DNA of 64,000 nt from Uloborus plumipes. Its lineage: Eukaryota > Arthropoda > Arachnida > Araneae > Uloboridae. A model generated the notes under the pieces. That model saw only the letters and a program-made list of their open reading frames with translations. It did no database searches and was not told where the DNA came from. The stretch's first letter is position 1, and every line of letters starts with the position of its first letter. A program made the position numbers and the translations under genes. Of this stretch, positions 35,776 to 48,232 are shown one piece after another. The DNA lies in contig JAXGGA010001048.1 of NCBI GenBank assembly GCA_038373865.1, positions 93,501 to 157,500 on the forward strand, written 5' to 3'.

Positions 35776-35940
35776 TCCGTTCATGCGCATACTCTTTGCG
35801 CATCATGAACGGAATTTCATGCGCAAACTCTTTGCTATTTCGCTCGCCGATAGAGTGGCTTTACGGTAAAGACGCTGGGCTCTCATTGGCAAGAGCATCA
35901 GTTCGATCCTCGAGCGAGTCGGTGGATTTTCAAGCTGCAG
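35776..35940 (+). repeat. tRNA-derived SINE head with palindrome
   Basis: A tRNA-like segment (GAGTGGCTTTACGGTAAAGA, GCTCTCATTGGCAAGAGC hairpin, then B-box AGTTCGATCC) is bounded by TCGCTCG and CGAGCGA. The anticodon-like loop is 8 nt and the T-stem is mismatched, so it is not a functional tRNA. Just upstream, GAATTCCGTTCATGCGCA is mirrored by TGCGCATCATGAACGGAAT. Confidence 0.5.
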
Positions 35941-36339
35941 AAAAAAAATGCAGCGTCTACGTCATACGATTATGCTGCATGAAAACCGCAGTTTTACTGA
36001 CAGAAAATATTTAGTCCTGATTTCCCCAATTTCTTAAAAAAATATATTTCCAGGTTCCTATCAGGTCCCATCACCTAAACTTTTAAAGGTTAAATTTAGT
36101 GATGCACTAATAATGAATCGGCAGTAAATGGCCACTTTGCAGATTAACCTGTTGGCCAGTTTTATCCGTATAATCGGCTGAAAACTTGTATTTTAAACAT
36201 GCTTTAATTAAATCCCAGAAATTAACACATTTTTTTTAGTGGCAATCGTTTAAAATTTTGGACGCTTTAATAAAGTGAGATGAAGCGTCATCATAGCAAC
36301 ATGACACTCTTCCGGGTATACATTTACACTGAAAAAAAT

Positions 36340-36780
36340 AAAATAAAAATAAAATTTTATAAAGAAAAGTAAAACCGACTTCAAAAACGCAGCTGAAAAT
36401 TGCTCTAAAAAGTAAAAAATAAATTTATTCTTTGAACACCATCGATACTACTTTTAACCATGAGTTTTGAAGTCGGTGCCGAAACCGTTAATAAAATCAT
36501 TCGTGCCCATTCTTTGGTTACACGTTTCATAATAAAAACAACCATAAATGTTTCATAATCAATTTCAAGTGTTGTTTGAGAGGAAAAATCAATCAAATGG
36601 TACAATCAATGGGTACGAATGATTTTATTAACTGTTTCGGCACCGACTTCAAAACTCATGCTTAAAAGTAGTATCGATGGTGTTCAAAGAATAAATGTAT
36701 TTTTTACTTTTTTAGAGCAATTTTCAGCTGCGTTTTTGCAGTCGGTTTTACTTTTTTTTATAAAATTTAATTTTTATTTC
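36340..36780. repeat. long inverted repeat (fold-back element)
   Basis: Left arm about 36340-36510 and right arm about 36609-36780 are nearly identical reverse complements. They contain AGTAAAACCGACTTCAAAAA at the outer side and TTATTAACNGTTTCGGCACC at the inner side. The loop is about 98 nt. The minus and plus frames predicted here are mirror images of each other and not genes. Confidence 0.85.
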
Positions 36781-37759
36781 ATTATTAAAGTACTCGTGTG
36801 GCTCTCTAAACTAATTTGTTTCCATTTCATTAATGTTTTTCATTGAAACTTCTACCACAACACATTTTGTTTCAGTAACAATGAACGCATTATTTATTTA
36901 TGTTTGAATGAATTCAGATTTTCGTGTGGTTGTAGCAGAACATCAGTTTTAGACACTTTAATTAATGACATTGACTTGAAACGCTTGCAGTAACGAATTT
37001 CGCCTTTTTTTCTACCTATCCGCGTTTACCAGGGATAAAAAGTATGTGCAAGTGTTAGTGAAGGTATTCTTAATTTTTGTTGCAAATTTATTATATTAAT
37101 TAAACATTTAAATCTAAATCAAATTTGTATGGAATCATTATTGTTTAGGTAAAATTGAATATAACAAAAGTTATAAGTCAGAAATGTGGATTATGATTTA
37201 AAATGATTAATTAGAATTTCATAATATGTTACATTCTACAGGTCTTAACTACAAATAACTAATGGTATAGGGGAGACCGGGGCTATTTGGCATAAGGGGT
37301 ACGTTGGCATTGTGCCTTTATTTTCTAGTACACAGTGCCCATAGCGCTGCCATCGTGATGAGACATACTCGGCAACCTTCTGCATCATCCACAATAGTTA
37401 TAGTGTCTTGCTAGCGTGTGTCCGAAAAATATAAAATTTTTTGTGTTTTTCTTTCTTGTGAGTAATTTTTTTTTCCCAAATTGCTTTTTGATTTTCAGTA
37501 CTCCTTAAAAAAATTTTCAAGTAGTCCAAGTTTATGGTGGATACAGTAACTAAGTAGCCTGGGGATTGATGCAGTTATTGGATTCTCAGTCGTTTGTATT
37601 CGGGGCAGGGCCAAAATGTTATCCAGAAAATGCCTTTGTGGCTAATTGGCATTTTCAGCTTGGGGTATATTGGCATTCGCCAGCGATCTATGCCAACTTA
37701 TCCACCCTTGATGTTGGCGTGACATCGCATATTTATAGATACCTACACAGACCTAACTA

Positions 37760-38480
37760 ATGTCCCTTCTACTAGTGCGGGTAATGCTAGTGTTTAAAAT
37801 GTTTCTACTACTTGTTAGGGGTAGTACTAGTGTTAAAAATATCCCTATTGCTAGCGTCGAAAGGAGTGAACCTTCAATCCCCACTAATGCAACCCGCTCC
37901 TCCGAAACATGTCGACTTGTGACCCATAAAGACGTTCAGCCTTTTCCAAAAGCAGGCCATGAAAAGGGACAATCAGAGGAAAAAACAGGAAGAACTGTAC
38001 AATCCGAACCGACACTCCAGTTGAAAATAAACTGGCAAAAAAAAAAAAAGCTGAGAAAATAAAATAAAAACACTTTACGTTGATGGGACAAAGAAAGAAA
38101 ACAAAAACAATGACTACGAAATCAAAGAATAATCATAAAGAAACTTTCAAAGAAGGAAGATATTAGTAGCACTGAAACTGATGAGCCTTTCTCTGATGCT
38201 ATAACGTATGCTGAATGTGAGGATGGCTATGATTTATTGTTTCCTCAGTACAGTGATGAGAATAAAGATGAGCCATTTGTACTGGATGTGGTCTGTCCCA
38301 ACCTTCCTACACAGTCTCCACCTGCAGATCAAACAGCATTAAATGCTACTGTTGGAGCTAATTAGGCGAGTATGGGATAGTGAAGTATGAAGCCCGCAAA
38401 TGTCCAAGGCAAATACTTAAAGTTGATTACAAGGACTTTTCAGTCTCCACTATGGTGAAAACTACAAAGTATTGAATGTG
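37760..38480 (+). pseudogene. pogo/Tigger-type transposase C-terminal remnant
   Basis: The frame at 37836-38062 reads SVERSEPSIPTNATRSSET, then VTHKDVQPFPKAG, a KGQSEEKTGRT stretch and KINWQKKKKLRK. The PKxxxPxPKAGxRK...K...LT pattern is the basic tail following the DDE domain in pogo/Tigger/CENP-B-like transposases. Around 38150-38380, in other frames, an acidic tail SDEPFSDAITYAECEDGY and a C..C-like end follow. The DDE catalytic part is missing, with at least two frame breaks and stops. Confidence 0.6.
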
Positions 38481-38638
38481 ACTAGAGCTTCCCGACGCTC
38501 ATCTGAATAGAAGATTAACTCTCCATTCAGATGAGTAAGAACCCATATTTTGCACTTGACATGAAGCATTTGTAACCTACCTACAATGCTCATACCTGTG
38601 TTTAAAAGCTTTGTTTTGATATATTACTTTATAATATA

Positions 38639-39289
38639 CAGGGTGTCCACTCCTATCGTGGACCAATAGCTAATTTCTAAACCGTTAGAGATACGCATAT
38701 AGTTCATTTAGGAAAAAATCTCCAAATTACGAAAGGAATTTTGGGTCTATTCAATGTTTTTCAAAAAATCAAATTTTGAAAAAGTTACGAAATTTAAATT
38801 TTTATACAGCCCCCCAGTCCTATCAATCATATTTAGTAAAACATTCTTGACACTGTAACATTTAAAACTAAAAAAAAATCACTGTTCTACCATAAAAATT
38901 GACAGAGTTATGACGTTTTGAAAAATCAAGATTTTGAAGAGTTTCGCATACGGTCCCTTTAGTGATCTCTCGATGACGTCATGAAATAATGCAAAATCTT
39001 GATTTTTCAAAACTTCATAACTCGGTCAATTTTTGTCGTAGAAGAGTGATTTTTTTTTAGTTTTAAACGTTACAGTGTCAAGAATGTTTTACTAAATATG
39101 ATTGATAGGACTGGGGGGCTGTATAAAAATTTAAATTTCGTAACTCTTTCAAAATTTGATTTTTTGAAAAACATTGAATAGACCCAAAATTCCTTTCGTA
39201 ATTTGGAGATTTTTTCCTAAATGAACTATATGCGTATCTCTAACGGTTTAGAAATTAGCTATTGGTCCACGATAGGAGTGGACACCCTG
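38639..39289. mobile_element. 651-bp fold-back MITE, copy 1
   Basis: Arms of about 300 bp begin CAGGGTGTCCACTCCTATCG and are near-perfect inverse copies. Target TA on both sides. A unique core of about 62 bp (38935-38996) with palindrome ATGACGTCAT (38973-38982) separates the arms. No coding capacity. It is nested in the pogo-like element, so it inserted later. Confidence 0.9.
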
Positions 39290-39976
39290 TATTTAAATAA
39301 ATATTTAAAAATAAAAAAATGCTGTATTGCTGTAAATTTATCATTTCAAACAACGTTATGCCAACTTACCCCGATGCATCTGCCAACCTACCCCGACTCC
39401 GGGGTAAGTTGGCACTGTTGAGGAGCCTTCGGAGAATATTTGTCACGAATTCCCCAGTGATTTTTAGATGATGTTCCAGTGGTTTTTTGTAGCCAAGATG
39501 TTACCCTATTAGAGGCATCAATTACTTTTACCATATGTATAACAGAAAAAATTAGAAAAATCGCGAAGTAAAAACTATGCCAAATAGCCCCGGTCTCCCC
39601 TACGAAGAAATAGAAAAAGTACGTTTCTTTTTTGGCATTTGTTAAATCATTAAGATATAAACGCTCGGCGGCAATGAAACAGTGAAGAGAAAACATGTTT
39701 TAGTTTTGATTCTATTAGCAGAATGTTTCTGAAGTGAAAATGAAAAATCACATCAAAGATAAGAATAATGTTATTACGTGCAAAATGAAAAATGTTTAGT
39801 TCAATGATAGCAACTTTTGAAATGGCTCTGGTAATTTAATGCTAAGGAAGCTATTTGGCTTCAGTTACTAAGAATTTATCCAAGCTATATCATCAGATGG
39901 GTGATTTTGACTTTTTTCCAGGGGAAAATTTTGAAAATAATTTTAGTGGTAAATAGTAAGTTGCTAAAAAAATGGC

Positions 39977-41200
39977 TACACCTCATATTCAAAATATTAG
40001 AATAATTGAGAAAAAGTGATAAAATGGAAATAATGCTCCATTTATTTATTTTTTATACTAAGTTATTGCAATTAAATTGCTTATAAATGAAATCTGGAAT
40101 GCCTATATAATAGTTTAACGTAAACAATATGTAAAATAATAATAAATTAGATATGGCAATAGACTTCTGAAAAAAATCAAAATATTAGAATAAATTAACA
40201 TTGGTTCAAAATATTAGAATATTTTATTTTATGCAAAATATTATTGTATGAATATGAAGTAAATGGCAGTTAATACTTTGTAGCATCCCCTTTAGCTTTA
40301 ACAACACCGTTCAATCGCTTTGAAATGCTACAAACAAGTTGCTTACAAACATTTCGATCAATATTAGACTAAATAGACTTTGTACGTGCCACTAACTCAG
40401 TTTTATTTGAAGGAGGATTTTCTCGGAGATCTTTCTTCATTATATGCTACAAGCTTTCGATGGGATTAAAGTCTGGTGACTTTGGTGCCCAAGGAAGTAC
40501 CTTAATGTTGCCCTGATTGAACCGATTCTTAGTCGACATTGATGTCTGAGATGAAGCTAAATCTCGTTGAAAGAGGAAATCATCTTCAAACAAATCTTCT
40601 GACGAAGAAATCATGTAATATTCCAATATTCTTGATACTATATCTGAGAATTAACCTTTTTGTAGACGATGCATAACTTTCCAGGTCCTTTTGCGCTCAT
40701 GCAACCCCAAGTCATCTCACTAGCCACACTAGCAGCAAATTTTACCGGGCGTTTAAGACATTCTTTATCAAATGCGCCTTGCTACATTCTCCAAACTCCA
40801 AACCTTGACGACCATATGAAACACAAAGCATACTTTTATCACTGAATAATGTTTTTTCCAATCGTCTTTGTTCCATAAACGTCTTGATTTACACCGGTTC
40901 AATCTTGTACGTTTTTGCTTCACAATCATGAGAGATTTTGTTTTTGGTACACGCGATTCAAACTTAAATTTATGAAGACATCTTAATGTTTTCGACATAG
41001 AAACTTCAATTCCTCCATCTTTCCATTTTCGGTGCAAGAATTTCACACTTTTGAAACGGTTTTTCTTAACAATACCTTTCAGTTTCTTCTCATATCTAAC
41101 AGATGATTTTGGTTTTCGACCGCCATTTTGGCGATTAATTTGAAAAGTTCCAGGATTCAAAGTAGTTATTAGAGAAATTGAGTGAGCAATATAGCTTAAT
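39977..41200 (-). mobile_element. Tc1-like transposon, decayed
   Basis: The left boundary is TACACCTCATATTCAAAATA at 39977, followed by repeated TCAAAATATTAGAAT at about 40178 and 40206, the usual inner direct repeats of Tc1 termini. The right terminus cannot be placed. The minus strand carries a broken transposase (40270-41160). Confidence 0.75.
40270..41160 (-). pseudogene. Tc1 transposase pseudogene
   Basis: The first part is open: GGRKPKSSVRYEKKLKGIV, SVKFLHRKWKDGGIEVS, ESRVPKTKSL and NKDDWKKHYSV, which is the second helix-turn-helix and lead-in to the DDE core. After frame changes come FAASV...WGCMSAKGPGKLCIV, then VLPWAPKSPDFNPIE (the block with the second catalytic region) and a final ISKRLNGVVKAKGDATKY before TAA at 40270. 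The N-terminal DNA-binding start is missing and there are multiple stops, so it is dead. Confidence 0.85.
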
Positions 41201-42362
41201 TTGAAATAAATTCAATCCTTTTTTTCTGAGAGTCTTTTTACACAATCTGTATTAATAGTTAAGATTAATGGAGCGTGCCTCTGAGCTTGCACAGGAATTT
41301 TCAAAAAATTCATATGTTATGCTAATTTTAGGTAAATCTATTGAAAAAAAATCGCACTGTGTGAATTATAAGCCGGTACTGTTAATTCTCAAAGATAATT
41401 AGCAATTGGAACACAGTAGTAATAGTAAACTATGTATATCAAGCGCAAATGGGTAAACTGGTTCACTATTGTTACTTTGTTGTCCAAAGGTTTAAATTTC
41501 AAGTTGGAGAGTAGCCTTGATAACTAAAAATAAGACTTCAATATTTATTTGTGCTGATTGCATTTAAATTCAAATGTTTCTTACTATAATTCAAACTAAG
41601 TTACATTTCCCATACAAACTGCTGATTTAAGTACAAAAAAGTTCAATTAACTTTTAATTAAATTTCATGCTCCGTTATCTTTTATATTAAGGTTAATTTC
41701 AGTTTTTGAAGCTTATGCTCATTACGTGAAAATTTATTCTGATGTACATTAAATATTTTCCACTTTGCTGGAGAGAAATGGAGTTTCAAACAAGTTGAGC
41801 ATTAAAGCACTTTTTTCAATTAAGTAAAAATTTTAATGTTTAACGAAAACATACAGCTATTTCTTCACTTTTAATGGCTCATTACTGTTTTTAATGCATA
41901 AAACGTCATTTTACACGACGTTGAACAACATTTTAAAAATATAGGGAGGAGCTTGGAGTAGCGGGGGTAAATTGGAGTGAATAAAATGTTTCCAATGTTT
42001 ATTATATTAAAAATTTAAGGAAATGAATATTTTAGTTAACCTTCATAGTAAAACCGTGCATACTAGTCACTGCAACATTTCATCTTGCAGGAAGCTGTAG
42101 CCCTTTATTTTTGCGATAGTTCTGCGTTTTTGAAAAGTTATAACTTCCTGAATTTTTGCCGTAAATTTTTCATTGCCAATGCATTGGTTTAAACAAAAAA
42201 CATTCTCTCGATTGCATGTATGTAATGTTTTTCCTTTCATTTAAAAATTTTGTGCATTTTTGACTCTTGATTTGAAAATTCTTTGAAACACGTGTTTCTG
42301 AAACCACTCGGATACCAGAGCCCGAGTAGGCACATCTACCCAATTTAACTCTGAACATGGCA
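41201..42362. other. non-coding
   Basis: No gene or structured repeat recognised. Confidence 0.45.
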
Positions 42363-42587
42363 GGCTTCTGTTTTTACGAGCACCATCAAGATGGAAGTCC
42401 GATTTGGCTCAGCACACATGCCATAAGACCCGTTTATAGAGCAGTCAGCCATTCACAACAGTCATTCACACAGAGGAAGGACAAGGACAGGATCGAGTGA
42501 AAGTACATCCATGCATGAGTTGGGATTCAAACCCGGGACCACCGCATCACGGTCAGACTCCTCTGATCACCAGACAAGGTGGCCGGC
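42363..42587 (-). repeat. tRNA-derived SINE, family 1, copy A
   Basis: Minus-strand element with a tRNA-like head (GGCCACCTTGTCTGGTGATC, then B-box GGGTTTGAATCCC) and a unique tail ending ...GGTGCTCGTAAAAACAG. It matches the element at 56225-56444 along its length. The promoter boxes fit RNA polymerase III. Confidence 0.85.
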
Positions 42588-45381
42588 TATGTGGGACACG
42601 TTGACAGACACAGTGAGAGAAACCGTGTCTTATTACCTCTAATCATTTCTCTTTAAATAGTAAACAGTTTATAACAGAGCTAAGTAAATATTTTTCAGAA
42701 CAAAGGTTTAAAATTTATAAATGGCTTTATTCAAACTATTTTCAATTTTATCTATACTAATGATTACTAATAATTACTATACTCATTTATCTCATAATAT
42801 ATTACTGATTAGTATTTATGAATCATAATTAATCTGAATGCAGCATTCAATTTTTCCTTCCAAACATGTATTAACACTTTGAAATTGTCAAAACCTGTGG
42901 TTATTGGCTGTTCAAAAACAGAAAAAAACCTTTTAATTACTTGAAAATTTTAGATGATTACTAGGTTAGGAGTCGGTGGCCTTGATGGGCACAGGGACTC
43001 CACTTGAATCTTTCGAAAATCCTTCCTTTAAGGGAATATAATGAAGGAAAGTTGAGAGAAATAGTAATAGTTAATATTCTATAATTTTGTCCGGCAATTG
43101 AAATTTTTTTTTGAACTAAAGTTTAGGAAATTATAACAAATGTAAACTTACGATGTGGCCCACTCTTCCCTAGAGTCATTTTGGTGCTCTCATAAAATTT
43201 AGGGTATCTGAATACGTTCGGAGCACTATTTTTAGAAACATATTTAGAAGCATTGTAATTGCAATTTTTTTCTGTAATTTTAGTAAAATTTAATAAGTAA
43301 CTAATATTTTAATATATTTGTTCGGTAACATATGAAAACTATTAATTGTCAAATTTGCAATAAAATATTCAAATTCCAAATACAATGTAAAAAATTTAGT
43401 TAAAAGAATTAAAGTATTACCAAAATTACTTACTCTCGCCTAGGCCATCATACAAAAACAATTTGAAAAATTTTTTAGAGCTCATTAAAGCCCTTTATGT
43501 AAGATTTCCAGCGAATTTAAGCTTTTTTCTTTAAAAATCAATGAAAAGTATTGAGGAATATATCATCCTGAAAAGTTTCACACTAATAGGATGAAAATAT
43601 TTGAAGCTATCATTTTTTACAAATAAGCAAATTTGATGAAAAAACTTCTTTAACGAAAAATGCACTTGAAATTTAAACTTCCCATATTTTTACCATACAT
43701 TTTAGACATTCAAAAATCAATATATCTGCCTCTAACGATCGTAGACACATTTTCTAGCGCTGTCTTAAACTATAGAATTGATTAATTCAACAAATTTATT
43801 TACAAAAATTGTAATTTTTTTTTTAAATGGCCATTCTAACCTGCTCTGATTAAACACTTGAAATTTGACGAATGTTTGCCTTTGTGCGATAAGTTGCAAA
43901 CATTACAATTACACAATTCTTCAAAATTGTAGAGAACACCCTTTCAATCTAAAACTTGCATAGCTAAATACTTTAGTTACAATAGTCTTAAATTGACTTA
44001 TGTAATTGATTTGAAAAAAATAAAGCATGATAACTAAGTTGGAATCATTTTTTGGAAGTGAATTTGAAGAAAATTTTGCCTTATTTAAAAAAAATACATG
44101 GAAACTTCCCTGTAACTTGGCAAGTCTCTCCTAGGAGTAACTGGTTAGTTGTATTTAGTTTTTAGTTTTACTAACTCCTTAAATGTCCTGTTTCTTCTCT
44201 TTTTCTCAGCTGCCAGTTTCTCCTAGGTTTGAATTTGCCAGAACTCGGAGCATTCCAGAGTTTTATCCCACCAAAGAGCCGAAAAAAACGTACATAAATT
44301 TTAATTTTCCCTTTCATCTTTCTTACTGAACTAATTTAAGACACCAGAAGAAATTTTATTCACGGAAAAGAAATAAAATCACCTCTAAACTAGATATACG
44401 CAGTGTCAATATCGTGTTGTCCTTTCCCTTGGATTTATTTTGATGAAGGTAAATGGTAAAAATCTTGGGTATTAGTATATTTTAAGCCAAAAAATGAAAA
44501 GTAAGATTTCAGTTAAGTACACAGAGCTATAAAAATAGATTAACCTATTAATAAAAAAAGTTTAAATTTCCATTATTCTGCTTCTGCTATAAGACAAACG
44601 TAGCTTAATTCAAAAACAGCTTGCTGGAAAAAAAATAAACCCGGTACAAACTTAACCAATCACATTAAAACCACAATTTAATAGTTCAGTTTTAGTGAAG
44701 ATAGTCTCACGAAACCAGCTTAAAACTGAAACGCCTCGAAAAGATTTTCTTAGTTTAAAACTATAAACTGATTATTTCTTTTAAGCAAATTGCTTCTTAT
44801 TAAGCCTTAAACATATATTTATACAGAGCTGCGAAATCACACTAATATCTATGGTTTGAGAGAAGGGGGTAGCTCAGCACCGTTATTTTTGCGTGAAATC
44901 TATTGTCAAGTATCAAATGATTACCTTGGTTTTAATCACTTTTATATAAAATGTAAACATTTATAATTTCTTCAATAAACATTGGAGGTAATTGGCCACA
45001 GTGGGACAGTTTACTTTTTTATGTTTAATTTTAAATATAAGGAAATTTCAGTTGTAGAACATGCTTATTGAACTCTTTAGCTATCACTGTTTTTTTCTCA
45101 TAAATTCACTGCATTCCTTTTTAAAAATAGATTTTGGAAAGGGCCTCTATACTTTGTCCCATTGTGCTGTATATGGAGACCTAGTAGGACAAGGTATGAG
45201 TTAGTGGATCAGTGAGAACGGCTATTAAAAGTTAGCAAATTAAATATAGATTGAGATATAATGCACTTAACATACATTAAAACAGTCAAATGACAAGACT
45301 GAAAAAATCTATGATAAAGCATACGCGATGATTGAGAAATGCTGTAAAAAAAGAATGTTGCATCGAAAATAAACATTTACA
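42588..45381. other. non-coding, very AT-rich
   Basis: About 2.8 kb with no gene, no recognised element and only short chance frames. Confidence 0.5.
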
Positions 45382-45385
45382 TTAA

Positions 45386-45613
45386 CCCTTTAACGTCAGG
45401 TGTGCCGAATTCGGCACAGACCTCCAGAATCATTTTGCCTCAGTTGTTCAGTGAGTTACTCCACAATAGAGAATTGTGACGTTTTTGGCACATTCGTTTC
45501 TGCCGGAGGAAGTAAGTCTTTAAAAAAAGTAGGTGTGTTTCCTATGGTCTCCCTTGATTGAGATTTGGAAGGAAAAAGTTGTTTTCTTAGGGTAAAAAAA
45601 AGTCAAGAAAAGG
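45386..45613. mobile_element. possible piggyBac-like MITE
   Basis: TTAA is followed by CCCTTTAACGTCAGGTGTGC; about 230 bp on, AAGAAAAGG precedes another TTAA. TTAA flanks and CCCTTT ends suit piggyBac, but the right TIR is weak. It contains a perfect 18-bp palindrome TGTGCCGAATTCGGCACA (45401-45418). Confidence 0.3.
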
Positions 45614-45804
45614 TTAAAGAAAATGAAGGATAAGAAAATTTAAATTATGAAATATAAAAATATAAATTTATTTCGAAAATCAACCGTCGAAAAAGTGCAA
45701 GAAATCACAATATAGTTTTTTTACGGACACAAGCCGCAAGTTTTGGTAACTTTAGAGTGCTATTACATGTTTGGAAGCCCAAGCTCTGAATAGTATGTTC
45801 AGAT

Positions 45805-47303
45805 TATGTGCCGGATCGGGAAAAATGCGGATATACGGATAAGTAATGTCGAGATCCGCGGAACGGATATTCAGCAGATCACTATATACAGGGTGTCCAC
45901 TCCTATCGTGGACCAATAGCTAATTTCTAAACCGTTAGAGATAAGCATATAGTTCATTTTGGAAAAAATCTCCAAATTACGAAAGGAATTTTGGGTCTAT
46001 TCAATGTTTTTCAAAAAATCAAATTTTGAAAGAGTTACGAAATTTAAATTTTTATACAGCCCCCCAGTCCTATCAATCATGTTTAGTAAAACATTCTTGA
46101 CACTGTAACGTTTAAAACTAAAAAAAAATCACTCTTCTACCACAAAAATTGACCGAGTTATGACGTTTTGAAAAATCAAGATTTTGCATTGTTTCATGAC
46201 GTCATCGAGAGATCGCTTAAGGGACCGTATGCGAAATCCTTCAAAATCGTGATTTTTCAAAACGTCATAACTCGGTCAATTTTTGTCGTAGAACAGTGAT
46301 TTTTTTTTTAGTTTTAAACGTTACAGTGTCAAGAATGTTTTACTAAATATGATTGATAGGACTGGGGGGCTGTATAAAAATTTAAATTTCGTAACTCTTT
46401 CAAAATTTGATTTTTTGAAAAACATTGAATAGACCCAAAATTTCTTTCGTAATTTGGAGATTTTTTCCTAAATGAACTATATGCTTATCTCTAACGGTTT
46501 AGAAATTAGCTATTGGTCCACGATAGGAGTGGACACCCTGTATATATATCAATTATAAATACACTATAGTCATCAAGAGAGAAACCGTAATAATTTTAAT
46601 GATCTATTTTAATTTTGCATATTTTACACTTATTTGCTATAAATTTTACAGGGCACATGTAAATATGCTATTTCAGTTCTACAGAGAACATGAATACAAT
46701 ATTCAATAAATAGTATCAGTTATGCTAGATGTTACATTTTTATGACATTAAATGATTTTTCAAGGAATTAAAAATATTATGTAAAAATATGATTGACAGT
46801 ATATATACATAATAGAAATAATGAAAGAAACATTAAATTGTAAGTATATAGTATAATATGAACAAAAACAGTGGTTAAAAATAGCATTAACTATTTAGTG
46901 ACTTCGGTTTGCCCGATGGAAAATATCGGATATGTATCAAAATATCTGATGTCAAAATATTGAATATTTTCGAAAATTTCATATTTTCGAACCCTGGTTT
47001 CGTGTAATGTTAAAACTGTGCATTTTAGTAAAATATTTAAATTAAAATTTCATTCTCATTATAAATAATTGATCCTGAATATTTGTACCTAATACACTTT
47101 ACATTAGTACTTAATTCATGCCTATAAACCATAAAAAATTTTATTTTTGGAAATTCATAGTATTTTATTTTAAAAATTTAAAAACCAAAAAAAAAAAAAA
47201 AAACTGATGCAAAAGAGCAATTTGAGATTCGCCAAACGGATCCGGATAAGATTCTTTTTTTTCCTGCGGAGTTCCACTGATACGGATATCCGGCACATCA
47301 CTA
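45805..47303. mobile_element. hAT-like element with nested fold-back
   Basis: Right end, reversed, reads TAGTGATGTGCCGGATATCC; left end reads TATGTGCCGGATCGGG with a small deletion. An exact 8-bp duplication GTTCAGAT brackets it (45797-45804 and 47304-47311). TAGNG ends and 8-bp duplication fit hAT. Without the nested 652-bp insertion it is about 850 bp, and it is non-coding. Confidence 0.8.
45889..46540. mobile_element. 652-bp fold-back MITE, copy 2
   Basis: Same family as 38639-39289, with arms beginning CAGGGTGTCCACTCCTATCG and TA flanks. The core (about 46184-46243) is in the opposite orientation relative to copy 1 although the arms are the same. ATGACGTCAT is at 46196-46205. It is nested in a hAT-like element. 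Confidence 0.9.
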
Positions 47304-47311
47304 GTTCAGAT

Positions 47312-48232
47312 CCATTACTATTAATAATTCATATGTATTTATCAGCAGTACATTATTTTATAAATGAATTAGTAAATGCACTCTTTAGATACACGTATAT
47401 TCCATTGAAAATTCAGTTGAAATGAAACCTTATTAAAATCAATGTCAATAAATTTCAATACTCAATGTTCTGAAATATTTGTACTTTGCATTGTTATCAA
47501 GTGCTTATTTTGTTCTGAGAGTGTTTAAGTACAGTGGAACTGTCTTATATCCCATCAATGGCCTATTATTCCCTCAAAGCAGAATTTTTAAAGAGTCGAA
47601 ACTAGCAAACTTTGTTAAGATATGGAACAGCATATGCCTACAAATAAGATATTTTGCAATGATATTGATCAACTAATTTATACCTTAATTTCAAAGAAGT
47701 GAAACTTAAATGAAATGCTGCAAAACTATATCAAAAATAAATGTTAGTTTCCATATAAGGCAAAAGATTGCACTGACTAGTCTACTGTGTTTTCATATAG
47801 GTTAACTAAAATATGGGGCACTTTTTTCACTTTTAGTACTTGAGTTACAGGAAATGTTCGATTTTCCCCCTATGCTTTACTCTCCAATATTCAGTTTTAA
47901 ACTGTTTTTGAATATTTAATGAACAAGCCATCACATCCGCGTTATTCTCCAGAAATGTTTATAGAGGCCTTTAAAAAATTCGTTTTTAGTGAGTGTTGTC
48001 ATTGCTTCAAAAGTATGTACATAATACATCAGTTTGATTTAGTCTGAACTATTCGTTTTTGCCTGAATTTACAACGCCACTTCTACTAAATTACAAGTTT
48101 ACTTTAATTGTTGTAAGCCCTAATTTTAAAATTTGTCGAAAACAGTAATATTAAGTGCTTTAATTCTTTGCCCCTACAAAAATATTTGTAAATAACAAAT
48201 GCAATACGTACAGAACGCTATAGGGCAATTCC
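47312..48232. other. non-coding
   Basis: No gene recognised between the hAT-like element and the next transposon. Confidence 0.45.

Larger units (their letters stand above)
37270..39600 (+). mobile_element. pogo-like DNA transposon with nested MITE
   Basis: Ends are GGGGAGACCGGGGCTATTTG and its inverse, flanked by TA (37268-37269 and 39601-39602). The 2331-bp span includes a later 651-bp insertion at 38639-39289. The remaining 1.7 kb holds a frame-broken C-terminal region of a pogo/jerky-type transposase. Motifs like TTGGCA and GGGGTAAGTTGGC recur inside. Confidence 0.8.

Noticed and set aside
36405..36846. Two frames with the same peptide on opposite strands
   Set aside because: Generated by the inverted-repeat arms at 36340-36780.
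37566..37760. 64-codon plus-strand frame
   Set aside because: Lies in the non-coding left part of the pogo-like element; no motif found.
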